In this document: piece after piece, positions 25,901-39,400 of the stretch | Position numbering within the stretch: the first letter of the stretch is position 1 | Layout: every line of letters starts with the position of its first letter | NCBI RefSeq assembly: GCF_022539665.2 | Contig: NC_081331.1 | Coordinates: forward strand, 4,560,501-4,624,500 | Direction: 5' to 3' | Length of the DNA stretch: 64,000 nt | Source of the DNA: Daphnia carinata | Taxonomy: Eukaryota; Arthropoda; Branchiopoda; Diplostraca; Daphniidae | Position numbers and translations under genes: made by a program | Notes under the pieces: model-generated | What the model saw: the letters and a program-made list of their open reading frames with translations, nothing else | What the model was told of the DNA's origin: nothing | Databases searched by the model: none

Positions 25901-28900
25901 GGTCGTTAGGTATTTAGTTGTTTTATGCTGAAAAGAAAAAAATGTTGTCTTATAGCCGACGTGTTGGGTGGCTGGCGATGATCGAATAATATTCAAATGA
26001 AAAAAAAAAAAAAGATACAGCGAGATGAAATAGAAAGGGTAGGAAACCGTGTCGCCTTCTTTTTTTTTGGCAAACGAAACACGAAATGAAAAAATAATCC
26101 CGAAATGCAAGAAGAAAAAAATACGGATGGAGAGAGACTATATAGGAAAGAAAACTTTCATGCCCGATGGCGTGATGGCATAAAAAGAGAGAACGCAAGT
26201 GTATCCACAAGGATGTGTGTGTCTTCTTTCTTTCGTTATGTCTGTGAATCATCCCGAAGGGGGGTGGGCGGAAATTTAGTTTTTTTTTTTCTTCTGTTAG
26301 TCGAGAGAGTTGAATAAATGAATCAGTGATGCGACGCTGAAGGGGGAAACAGCAACAGGAAAAACTTAAAAAAAAAAGATTCTTTTCGTCTTATCGGAGG
26401 ACGGCCGAAGAGGCATAGGTCAGTGATAACAGGTTCTTCAGCGAAGGAGGCTGGCAAAGAGAGACTTGTGGCGCAGGAGGAGGAACAGCACGTACATAAA
26501 TATTCCAAGGGTCCATATAAAAAAGAAAAAAAAAAAATTTGAAGAGAGAAAGAGATAGCCAAAGGAGAAAGAGAAAAGACTCCAGTAGAGAAAGATGTGT
26601 GTCTACGCGTGTGTTTGAGAAAGAAAGAAAAAAAAAAAGACGAAAAATTCCATAGATGGGATAGGAAAAGCTACGTTGTTATTGTTTTTTCCATGTCTTT
26701 TAATTTTCTCTCGTTCAGTGTCTCGAACATCTCGATTCCTCTTTCTTTTCAAATGATCAAATCTTCTTGTAGGAAAAAATATAAATAAAACGTTGTTGAT
26801 GGTGAAATCCCGAAAAAAAAAAAGGATGAAGGAAAAAGAACAACAAGAGAAGCGATTGCACTTGAGAATATATCGGTCACGAGTGAAAACATCTTCGAAA
26901 ATCTTGGAACTAAAAAAGAGGGCTCAAAAATAAATGGTTTTCTGTAAGAGTTAAAGTCAATACAGACAAATGAACGTTGCGAATTTTTCGTTTAAAGCAA
27001 AACGTGTAGATTGTTGGAGAGTGGAATGACCAACAGACTTACTGACACTCTTTTTATTTTTCCTCGTCATCCGGTCCATTACACGAAGTAGCAGACTCAA
27101 GTCTGATAAAAAAAAAAGGAAAATTCACGCAAGATCTTTGTGCGTGTCCAGTCGTCTGTCACGTCTCCGGGCTTCTCTTTGAAAATTCGAGTTTTTTACA
27201 TTGATTTTTGTTGTTGTTGTTGCTACCAGACAAAATAGAAATCTTTTTAATTCCTCCTTGATGTTTCCGACTTCAAGTCTGACAACAATGCAGCTATTGC
27301 CATTCATCATCATCAACATTTCGAGTCAACATCTCGCCAGTTTCGACAGGGGAGGTTAGACCGGTCCGTCCTCATCACCACACGGCATATTCAGATATAT
27401 CGTTGTCACAATGGTTACGTATATGTATCTTTGACATTGTTCGCAAAACATATACGCGCCGTCTGTCTAGGTAAATCAAACGGAATAATAGCAAAAAAGA
27501 AACGAGGACGAGTCAAGATGAAGAATAGTCGAACGCATATTTTTAACAGCTGTCACCTAGTAGATTCATCGTCCAGATCACAAAACAATCGCGATGTGCA
27601 GGTAAAACCCGCTGTAGCATAACAAAAACAGCCGCCGTTCATATAATTACACGATTTCTCACCTCCCAAAAAAAAAAAAAATGAATAAGTACGAATGGAA
27701 AGAACAAGTGAAGAGAGAGAAAAAGTGTCACTAACCACCGGTTTGCCTCCATAGCTGCATATATATTCATAATAAAACAGAAGCGATGAGAATGTTGAAA
27801 CCTACTCCGGGTCTCTTCACACACACCGCCCAATAATCGGCTTTGAGAGAAAGTGCCGTTGAATTATAACAGGACGGCGTGATAGGCATGAAAAACCCAG
27901 TGTAGGTAACGCGGGCATTACGGTTAACTGATTTAAAAAAAAAAACAGGTGTGATAAAACCCCTCTCCTTTCTCTGTACGGTGCGTAGCACCCGTAGTGC
28001 CCTTAAACGTTGGCACTTGTCGTCATGGTAACCTATATGCGTTGTCATTGGGTGCGCATGATTTTACCTTGGGCATCGGAGAAAGAGAAAATAAATCTGT
28101 ATAAGGCGATGGAAGAAAGAGGGAAGGAGAAAACGAATTTGGTTCCTCTTTCGTATCATTTCACGTAATAGAAGAAGACGAACTAGGAGGGGAGTTACAG
28201 TAGGTCAAACGTTCCCCACCGACCCATTTATAGTGGCACAGCCGCTTGCACTCGGTCGGCTGCAGCAGCCATTCTTGTTTCGTTTTTCTTGTTAGAGAGA
28301 AAGATGTTCTTTGCCAAGAAAAAGAAAAACGAGAGAAAAGACAACTCCACATTCGGATGGAAAAAGGGTCCGTCTTCAATCAGTTCTACATCACGGCGGT
28401 CTCAAGAAATTAAGGCACTGAAAAAAAAAATCCGGTGGAAAGAAACCGGACTCAATAACTCATCCGACTTCCTCCTACACCCTACCATCATCCAACTAAT
28501 AACGAGAAACAATCTCTCTTCTGTGCTTCTTCTTTTTCCCCCCATTTATTTTTTCTTAAACATCAAAAAATAAGAAAAATCTGTAAGAGAAACAAAACGA
28601 AATGTTCCTCAAACATTTCAGGCAATGACTCAAAGACTTTCAGTGGCGGCTGCCAACAGGCCACTACACTTTTAACCTATGCTCTTTAACACATTCCCCC
28701 GATTCATCAAGCCAAGTATATCCATCAAGACACAGGGGCTTTTTTAAAACGATCTAAACTATAAACATTAGAAATATACAGCCCCAGAAAGATGTGCTTC
28801 CCTCTTGTTTCTTAAGACGAGACAGGGGAGAAACATCACGGTCGATTACGAAGTAGGACTTTATGTGGAAATTTTCAAAAAAAAAAAGCTCTTTAAAAAA

Positions 28901-31787
28901 AAAAAAAAAATTCTCTTTAATTCTTTGATGACGACGAAGTCAAACGATGCAATAAACCATGCAAGAGCTTTTAAAAATGTAAAAGAAAGACGCACATGGA
29001 TGGACCGAATTGCTTAAGGGAAGCAGCAAGAGCTAACGAGAATCAGTTGGTGCCGCATCTTACCTGTCTATTCGAAGAAAGAGGGTTTATTAGAAGAGGG
29101 GGGAGCTGCCGGATTGAAATGACACGCAACTTGATGTGTGCTAGCTGGTTTGAAAGAGGGACACATTCCTCGGCTATCGGTCGGGAGCCACGAAGATGTT
29201 TTTTAAAAAAAAAACGCAAGTCAAACGCACAAAAAAAAAGGGGGCCAATGTTTTTCGGTTGGGTAGAAATGTGTAACCTCCTCCATAGCCGTGGCTGTCC
29301 ATTTACCTTTTTGATAAAAAGCCCCTCGTCAACTGTCGAGTCAAGATAGAAACTGGACCGTTTGATTTATGAAACGTCTCTTCTTTTCCGAAGCAATCAA
29401 CCTTTGGCATTTGAGGTCAGTTGTAAACTATGAAGTAATCACAGGTCCATCCAACTTCTATCATCACCGTGTTTTTTTTTGTTTTTTTTTTTTTTGTTCT
29501 TTAAAAATAAAGTTTTGCTGCAATAAGGAGAGGAGCTGAAGACACCGTACATCCACCTGTGGTTGAAAGGTCAACAGGTGGAATGAACCCCTCCCCCCTC
29601 CACCAGATGAGTCAAGTCGTGCAAACGCGATACGGAAATCGTGATCGAGGTGAATGCCAAAAAACACAAAAAAAAAATAGGGCCGACTGACAATAGCCTA
29701 CAAAACAACGCATATAAAGAATAAATTGCATAATACACTACACTTGCATGGGATGATGTGCGTAAATACTAGATAGTTTGGCCCGCTTTACAACATCTAC
29801 CACGTCCAGTCGTGTACGTAACATTAAAGAAAATGCTACAGTTGAGTATATAGTTTGTACGGCCGTCCTATAAAACGCGGCAGTCATTTTTATTTTTGAT
29901 GATTATTAGTTCTTCCCTTGCTATATTTACGTAGTAACTACGTACCTTGTTGAGTGCATATCATACAGGTAAAAAGAAAAAAAGAATCTTTAGAATAGGA
30001 GAGAGATTCTTAGAAGGCGCGGGCCCTTGCAGGCATTTTGGCTGGTCAACACCAACAAACATTTTTCTGTTTTTTGAAAAAAGAAAAAGGAGAAGACGGA
30101 CACGGGGAGAAAGCGGTCGTCTTGTAAGCTCTTGGCTATTTCTCCCGTCACTCCCGCCGCCGTTATGTGTTAAGTCATAAAGCATATACAACAAAAAGAA
30201 CGCCAAAGGGGGGTTTCATAGGGATTTTTTTTTCCTTCCAGACTGCCCCCCTTCTCTGTAGGAGGGCCAAAAAAAAAAAAAAAAAGGAAAGAGTCGACGG
30301 ACAAAACCTCGGAGCGATGGACACACGCGCTCTTTCTCTTTTCCCGTTTCTCTTCCCGTCTCATTCATCCGCCTTTTTTTTTAGAGCTCATAAGCGCACC
30401 GGAGTTTGCATATTTGTGGGGACCGCTTGCGGTGCGCAGCGATGGCTAAACAAGAGAACGAAGTACGACATTGTGGATTTACAAGCAAAAATTTGGCTAG
30501 TCATTTTTTTTTTTTTTTTTTTTTTTTTGCGATTCGTTCATCGCACAAGATGTTTAAGCTAAAAGAAAAAAAAAAAAACGTGGTTTGGGCTATCTATTGA
30601 AAATGCGGAGAAGGAGATGCGCAACGTTGGTAGAATTCATAATTAGCGAAAGGTGAGCGCGGGGTTACGTGCGAGATTCTCTTTCATCCTAGAGAGATTT
30701 TCGATTTTTCTTTCTTTTTTGAGAGACAAGAGAATTAGTTTTTTTTTTTTTTCGAACTCGGTTGGAGGCAAGTAAACGAAGACGGAACACACAAGCGGCG
30801 AAAGAGAAAAGCTGTTTGGTCAGTTTTCTCCATTCGGGATGCTGCCTTGAGCCCCTTTTCATTTTTCTGGGACGATTTTTTTGTTTTTGCGATGCCAGCA
30901 TCCAACATTTTTGTTTTTTTGTTTTTAGCAATCGTCTATTTTTATGTCCGTGTTTGTCTTTTTAATAAAAAAAAAACAATTTTTCTTTCTAGGGAAAAAT
31001 CGGAGACATTAGTTATTCCGGAGTAGGATGGACGCAGACAAGCGGCACTTATTGTTGCCATTTGTTTTCGATATTCCGGTCATCCATTACGGCGGCGGTT
31101 GACATGACGTAAAGGCCTGATCTTTCCGATTGTAGGGGACAAGGGAAAAAAGAGAAGTAAGGAGAACGAAAAATCAGATTTAAACCCGAAATCAATCAGA
31201 ATAAAAGACAAAAAAAAGGTTTAGAAAAACAATCACGTCCGTTCGTTTTTGACGCGGAAGAAAGAGGGAACCAGAGGATGTTTTCTAAATGTACATCCAC
31301 CCTACAATTTATTGCATTGCGGCAATGATTTCACGATAATTGGATTGAATTATTGGATGGTTCGATGCGACGTTGAGGGGTGCGACAGAATATTCCGTTT
31401 CACGTGAATATAGGTCAACGGTTGTGCAACGCTCCGGACGGCTGTGTATTCCTTTTTTTTTTTATGTTTAAATGGGTTTACACGTCTAGCCCTGTTACCA
31501 ACATTTTTTTTTTTTTTAGAAAGAAGAAGGCTTTTATTTGTGGTTTTTGTTTTCTTTCTTGCTTTACGCTGGGCACGCTCGTTTGATAGCGGCTGATATT
31601 TCCTGAGCCTCGAGCTGGAAAAATCCGAGGGAAAGAAGGAAAAAAAAAAAACAAAAAAAACAACAACAAATGAAGTAACAACTACCTGCCATTGCCTACT
31701 GCAATGGCAACTAGTGCCCTAACCACCCAAAGAAAAAAAAAAAAATTAAGGTGCGGGCCGGCAGCTATGTGAACGCTGTCTCTTTTT

Positions 31788-31810
31788 TCTCTCTCTCTCT
31801 CTCTCTCTCT
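31788..31810 (+). repeat. (CT)n microsatellite
   Basis: About eleven CT dinucleotides in a row sit inside a long pyrimidine tract. It is a simple repeat with no coding role visible. Confidence 0.85.
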
Positions 31811-34800
31811 TGCTCACACACAAAAAACCAAACGTCGGAGAAGTTTACACACACAGACAAAAAACACTCTCCGCACCTCCTCACCCACCCTTCTTGTGTC
31901 CTACATACCTTGTCGAAAAAAGAAAGAAAGAAAAAGAAAATAAAAAAAAAAGGAGAAAAGAATTTCTTCTTCTTTTTTTTTCAGGTTTTTTTTGAATTTT
32001 TTTTTTGCTTCTGACCGCCTTTAGGTATGGGCCTTCTCAATTACTATTTTTCTAAAACATTTGATTATGCTACGATTTTGTTTAATAAATAATTTCAAAT
32101 GTGTTTGGCGATAAAGGGCGTCTGTTGAAATCGGTTCCGCCTGTTATTGTCCTCTCATTTTTTACATCATAGTCCATTAAGCACCAAGAATAGATCGGAT
32201 CATGGGCACAGCAAAAAGAGATAGCACGGCTCACTAACATTGGACAATCTGAAACAGTTGCGTAAAAACATACCTGGATAATTGTGTGAACGCCTCCCGA
32301 AAGTAATCCCCGCAAACACTACACGACAATTCGTTTCTTTAAAAAGAAACAAACCGAACAAGCAAAAAGTGAAGGGGACGGCCGGAGTAGTTAGTCGAAC
32401 ACACCTGTCACACAGCGAAAGAAAACAACTGTCGTTTGGTCTAGTGTGACGTAACCGAGAGAAAACTACTCGACCTGAGGGGGGAAGGGCGAACAAAACT
32501 AAAGTAAAAAGGGAGAAAACAAAAGAAAAGAGAATTTTTGTGTTTACCTATTCTCTTTGCCAATCGATTACAACTAGCCTAGAGGGACGTTTGAAACAAA
32601 CAGGCGATTGCATTATTTTTTTTTTTTTTCTTCAATTCCAGCAGGTATGAAAACGGACAAAACGTAGCAAATAACGTAACATGGCCAATGGGAGAGAGAG
32701 CTGGTCTTGCACACACGACTCTTTCTAATAACAAAGTACATTGTCTTACCTGTTGTAACACATTGGTAATATCGCACGATGCCGGGAAAGTCAAACGCAT
32801 CTTCTTTCAATGAAATCAAGTCTCCAAAAATAGAAGAGCCCCATTATGTACGAAATACGTGACACCATCATAAGGATAAACCATGCACCTCTATTTCTTT
32901 AATACAAAAATAATCAACCTGCAATATTAACACACAGGTATACATTAATAAATATAAAAAACGATGGGACAATAGGGATATAACCCGTCTGTTCTTTCAA
33001 TGTGAGGTAATAGATGGATCGCCTTTCACTTGTGTCCGTAGGCCGAATTCTACAAACGGGGATGAGACGGTGAGTCTTACTTTCTGGCTCATTAAACATT
33101 TGAAAGTGAGAAAAAGGAACAAGAACGTGGCCGAATTCTGATACGGTTGTGTGTATACTGATTGATCGAGAGAGCCCGGATTCATGCGAAAAACCTGTCG
33201 GGACGTGCCCATAACGGGATGCCAGGAAAACCAATGAACTGGATGAAAAGAGAAAATGATTGAAATTTGTTGATAAGAGAAGAGTGTCATTGAACGAGGG
33301 TAATCGTGAACCGAATGGAAAGCGAAATGTTTGATCTCTCTCTCTCTCTACTTTTCCTGTTCAAGTTCAATAGACCCCGAAACGGGAGTTGCGCTAAACT
33401 TGTTCCCCTTTCTCCCTATGTCTTCATTCTTCGCCAACAACGTTTGGAATTTGAACGATTATTTTCTTAATTTCTTTTATGAACGCGTAAAATGTTGTCA
33501 TCAGTTTTGTCGAAACAAGTAAGTCATTAAAGAATGAATTCTCAGAAAATTAAGATGCTCGCTAAAGTTCTGGCTTTATTTTCTTCCTCCCCACTGTCTG
33601 TGTGTGTTTTTGCGTTTTTTGATTGTCGGTCGTAAAATGAAACTACGCGTTGTAATAAGAAACAGAGAAACGAAAACAAACAAGCGATATAGAAACACAC
33701 TCGGGTATTCTTGTTAAATGTAGGCTAAAAAAACCAACATAGTTGGCACACCTCCAACTGATTCTTAGAAACCATTAGGAACTGTGTTGATGATGATAAA
33801 AAAAAAAGAGGAACATGAAAAACTATTAGATCGACATGACTTCTATTGGTGCCGGGATCTAAAAAGAAAAAAGTCCGTGCCGGACATCCAAAGAACATGG
33901 AAGGAATCATAATAATATGAAAAAGAAAGAGAGAACTTTCTTTGTGTTGACGTTGGCTTTCCCCAACGAGCCAAAGTTGGACATGAGAGCTGACCATCGT
34001 CCAGCGACTATTCACGAGACAAGGTGCACAAAAGTCCCGAAATGATTAAGAATGACAAGAGGAACAAAAAGAAAAGGATAGAAAAAGAAGAAGAAGAAAA
34101 AGTAACAAGGCGATTCATTTGAGATGTAATCGGCAAAGGTAAGTGGCCTGTTAAGGATTGAAATGAAAGGGCCAAGGATGTCCAAGTTCAGTCATGTCCG
34201 TGAACGGGAACGAGAAGCTCCGCCGACCGTTGCAAAACGAAGCTCTCTCTCTGACCATGTATATAGCATAGAGTCATTTAAGCATTTTTTTTCTTCTTCT
34301 TATGATAATGCTATAATCATTAAAGTAAGAACAGCCTCAGTGCCGTGAGAAGCTTTCCGCATTGAACACGAATGAAAAATTTCAAACAAAAAATGAGGTT
34401 GATGTGGCCCCGAAAATGGGATTCAAAAGGCGCTTTTTTTTTCTCTTTTAAAAGAAAAATGCACTTGCATAACATAAGAAAGGGATACGAACATGTTAGC
34501 CCCCCCAACAGGCGTATGTAGCGCTCCATTGCTACAAAGAGGGAACAAGTGAAGAGAAAGTTGAACGGTTCTCAGCAACACCGACGCCTGACGTCGTTTT
34601 TCTTTCTTTCTCGTTTGTTGTTGCCGAAATTTGTAATTTGGTCTTGTGTTGCCTTATTTTTGGTTGTTCATTGCTTCCCCACTTTGCCAGTCGACTTGAC
34701 ACAAAGAAGAGAAATAAAAAAAAAGAGCCGAACCACAAGGACATTTTAGAACGAAAGAAGTAACATCATTATATATCTGAAACTAGTACAAAGAGTCACA

Positions 34801-36463
34801 GAGTAAATCGATATAGCATGCTTGATTGTACCACCATGCTATTTTTTTATCTTAAGTTATAACTATTAAGTAAAAAGAGCTGAAGGGAATCTTTTTGATT
34901 TCGAGTTTTTTTCGTTAACCAGAAACCAATTCGGCTAAAACCACAATCATTTTCTTCTGATTAACATTGTGAAATCGTGGCCAACAAGAATTTATGTACA
35001 TTATCATTATATATATATATATATTTTGTTGGCTTCCTCGCCAACAGCAATAAAAAATGATGTTCTTTAAACAATTTTTGTAAAATAAAAAGAAAGAGCT
35101 GAAGAGGAGGCTTTCATTTTGCATAGATACTGGTGATGTGTGGTGTATGGCAGAGGAGCCATTATGCATCGCAACGGGATGAGAGATAAACTAATGGCGA
35201 AGGAACTTTCAAAACTTACCCGTTATCATAGCCGTCCAGCAGCAGGAAATCAGCATCCCGTGTCCGTCTGTCTTCGAACTCGTCAAAACGAAAATGTTTA
35301 GTTAAATCGGTCAGATGATGTAATAGAAATACTAGCACACACACACTAGTATTTAAAATACGAAAGGGGAAAAAAAATGAGGCTAAAACTCATCCTTCAA
35401 ACGCGGACCCAGTGATCTCTGGCCCAGCGACGACAAGAGGTCGCTTGATTTCGGCCCGATCATGTTCCAAAAGATTGATGGAGTCGTTTAAACAGTGAAG
35501 CAGCAACTACCATAGAGTGCCTTCCGATCCTTGCGGCTATTGCGAAGAGAAGAGAAAATAAAACAAAATTCGACAAAGAGAAAATGACCGGTAAAAAGAC
35601 GTCCTCGTAATATTATGTTGCTATAGCTTTTACGTATATTATTGCCTTAGCATTATAGAGCCAAAGATATATAATTCCCTATTGTTAACGGTGGCTCTTG
35701 GCGTGTAGTGACGTGGAATGGCGATTAATTGCCCCCTTCCGTGTCTCTTCTGGTGAGAAGGCGCCGCAAATTTTTGCAGCCAGGGCAACTTGTTCTCCTT
35801 TTGAACGTTGAATACGGCATGATGCTAATCGCGCCGTATTCAAATGTAGACACTGTGGCCTCTTTAGAATTTTTCAGCATCTTTGTTTTCTTCTTTTTTT
35901 TTTTTTCTTCTCTCAGTTATTTACGACCAGACGAGCCAACAGGAAAATATTTGAAATGAAGCCATTGGTTGATGTTCTTCTCTATTGCATTTTTTTGTCT
36001 TCTCTGTTGGTGGCCGTATATTTTGAATCATAAAATGATGAAACGTCCTCTAGAGAAACGAAAACGCAATGATAGGTCTAGTTAAGAGTTGATGTTCGTC
36101 ACGCTATCGCTAAAAATTATTGATGATGTTTTGCGTAAGCCCGTTCCCGTTCGGCGGGCAGCTCCACGCACGTTTGGCAACACTCTGTTTCCCCTACACA
36201 TTTTAATCGTTTTTTGTTTTACGTTGAAGAGAGGCGAAAGCGCCCAGCGTAAACTTGGTCAAGTTTTCTAGCCGATTGAGCAACGCTTCGCGTGATTGTT
36301 TCGCTCTTTTGCGTCGAGCTTGGCTCATTAAAAAAACATGGGAGAAATTGTAAAGAGAAACACGATAATGCTGGCGTGTTGCTATTTATTCAAATCGAGA
36401 GAATTACGTATTCAAATATCTTTGTTCATCGACGATTGATGTTTGACAGGTATCGATGTGAAG

Positions 36464-39400
36464 ATGATTCGCCTGGTGGTGTTCGCTTCCCTCTTTGGTG
36501 TCGCAGTTTTGTGCGTCCTTGCAGTCTGCGCGTTTCTTCTTCACAGACACTTGACTAGCAGCATACGAAAATGGAAGTTACCTTCTCTGCCCACTACCGC
36601 CCGCATCAAAATCAGGTATTAGCAAATTGCCCCAACACGTTCACGGATAAACCGCAGAATGACACAGTAAAAAAAAAAAAAAAAAGAAGAGGGAAGAGAC
36701 AGAGCGTGAACAACAAACGAACGAAAATTCTCATGTCGATTTCGAATTCGTCAGCCGCGTAAAAAAAAATTTCCCGCAAAATGGACGTATCGAATTTACG
36801 CATCGGCTATTTCCCAACCAGGTAAACGGGCCAGAAAAAGTAAAAAAAAAAAAAAAAAACTTTCTACAATAACGCGCGCAACCAAACGACAGGCATTAAA
36901 AATACTGAAAGAATATAACAACAACCACGCCTCTACCATCCGATAGCGTCGAAGTGGCAACAAGACACACACGTCGAGCGTGTCTGTGGTGAAGAACGGA
37001 ACAATACATTAAATCAGGAAAACACACGCCAAAAAAAAAAAAAAAGCAGTTCACCTGGAACTACAAACACAAGTATAAAAATAAAGCGGGCAGTAGTAAC
37101 AGCAGACACAAGAATGGGCCGTCAATAAGCCCTGGGCAGTCGTCAAACGTTATCCGGGTTACACACAGGAAAGCCTAGGTTCTCTCTCTCTTTTATGCAA
37201 GTTAGTGAAGGATGGTCTTTTATTTTTTTTTTTTTTTTTTTTTTGCTTGTGATTATTTAGAAACTCGCGTCGACGATTCCACTCAATATGTTGAAAAAGT
37301 CACATGTATACACGCACGTGTAATAGAGAGTTGAGAGATTTAATAGTGGAACGATACGCAATTATCTTCAAGGACTGTAATCATCTTTTTTTAAGTTGAA
37401 CGAGCCGTTGTCATAGACTTTGAAGGAACATGAAAAAAAGTTTCTGACATTGCGGAATTAGAAAAAAAAGTGAATGGCATTTTGCAGTAAATCCACACGT
37501 ATGCATAACGTCATCGTCAAGGACTTTGCCAACACACCAAAAACTCTCCAATTTGCAATCGCAAATCTTCCTTTTCAATTTCTGTGATGTGCGCAATTAG
37601 CGAGACCCCAATCAGTAGAATCATTTTTTTTTCTCTCTCTCCGTAATTTCAATAATATTCCCTAATTACGCGGCCCACATCGTGCCTTACCATTCCAACC
37701 GCACGCAATAACCTTATTAAATCTTGTTTCCCTCCTTTCCTTTTTAAACTGAAAAAGACGTGGGCCGCTGGAACAAAATGCACGTAGATAAAAGCTCCCC
37801 CTCTATTCAAAAGAACAATATATATAGCCCTTCATCACGAGAAAGAGAGGGTGGCATAGGGTTTGCTTTTTTTTTTTTGCACAAAGTGTCAAGGTACGTT
37901 GCATTTGAAATCGTCCGTGCAACCTCATCCCACTTTGCTTGCCTCCACGCGTCTATTGCGATTCCATTATCCTCGGCCGTTGCGATTCGGATACTGGGAC
38001 ACACGGGTATAGAAATCGTGGGCGTTGTTCTGCTGACTGCTATTGACTCACGCAACAAGTTGCACACGCGTGAGAGAAGGGGATGCCAACGGATACGAAG
38101 GTGCTAAGAAATGTATACGGTACCGTTACGTCAGCTAAAGAAAATAGCCAAGACGAAGAAACGCGCAGACTTTTGAAAAGAGATATCCGGTCAGCCCCTT
38201 GACACGTTTCCAATACTGCGCTTCTTTAAAAAAAAAATAAGAATCAAGTCAATAAAGAACCCGTGAAAGGTGGATTCAGCAAGCAAGGCACACGGTCAAT
38301 AAACCTGGAACTATAGACGCGCTAAAAAGAAACGTCGACGTGAAGAATGTCCAACTCTTTTCAGTCGTCTCTTTAAAACATTTTTCCCTTTTTCTATGGG
38401 AAATGGGTTTCCAGTTGTGGGCCTCATAATGGCGGCGTTTCAAAATGTTCAAAGTTTCACTAACAACAACCCACGAAAGAATTTCAGCCTTTTTTTTTTT
38501 GCAGATTTCTGTAACGGATGGGGTTATTCAATGAAAGAAAAAGACCCGGTTCATCGTTCATACTGAATCGAGTTGACAACAACAACAACAACAAAAAAAA
38601 AACGATAGTCTGTTCTAGGAATCTACTAAAGAATACAGGCGTTGTGTTCTGTCATTGTTGACTTCAGACTTTGTTCAACAGACTGATCAAACCGTGTTTT
38701 GTTTTTTTTATTTCCTTTTTTATTTGTTCCATGTGTATGGACAACGGTTTCATATTAAAAGTGGCAGCCCTCTGGATACAGACGCTCACATTAAGCTACT
38801 CCATCAGCAGCCGCGTTTAAGTGGATCCGGAATGACGATGGCCGAAATGAGCCCTCTGGTACGTCACAAACAGTTGTGCAATTTCAAACAAGTCGAAGCT
38901 GATCCACAGCCGATGGGTAGCTGCAATACTTTGACGACTCAGCATCAAGTTGCATCATCAACGAAGACCCTCATCCGGCCGTTGAGTCAATCAGCGCAGT
39001 ACCTGGCACGGCCAAGTTCACAGATGTTCCAGCAGACGTCGTTGACCAATCTGATCGGAAACGATGACACTAGCGACAGCAATCAAGGTCACGGGCGCAA
39101 CATTGACGATTGCCAACAGACACCACAAGTGGAACTCACTTTGGTTTACGTCTCCGCTTCCGCCCAGCTCTTGGTGCACATCCACCAACTATCGAACGTG
39201 ACACTCGTCCGTTACGGCAAGGAATCGAGCAACGTTACAGTCAAAGTAAATGATTGTGTTATATGGTATGTACGTAAATATGTGTAACACGCGCATCGCG
39301 CAATAGCAATTACGACAGCCACAATGGCTTCCCTCATTTCCAATGTCTCACATTGCGACTCGCCTGAACTCCACCACCCGATCCGGCCCAATTTCATCGG

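Larger units (their letters stand above)
22150..36463. other. ~14 kb low-complexity intergenic region
   Basis: The region is dominated by homopolymer runs, including T13 at 22895-22907 next to G15 at 22910-22924. It also has purine- or pyrimidine-only stretches and short microsatellites: (GA)n near 25566-25582, (CT)n near 31789-31810, and (AT)n near 35008-35024. Open frames here are short and mostly Lys/Phe-rich translations of these tracts. A few isolated splice-like donors exist on the minus strand (32277, 32749, 35219), but candidate exons do not chain in phase. The region could hold 5' UTRs or promoters of both flanking genes. Confidence 0.5.

Noticed and set aside
32277-35536. Possible minus-strand exons at about 35536-35511, 35328-35220, 32806-32750 and 32322-32278 with good-looking donors
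   Set aside because: Individual translations look protein-like, but the donor at 35219 leaves phase 2 while the next candidate needs phase 1, so no continuous frame results. No start codon or known domain supports them.
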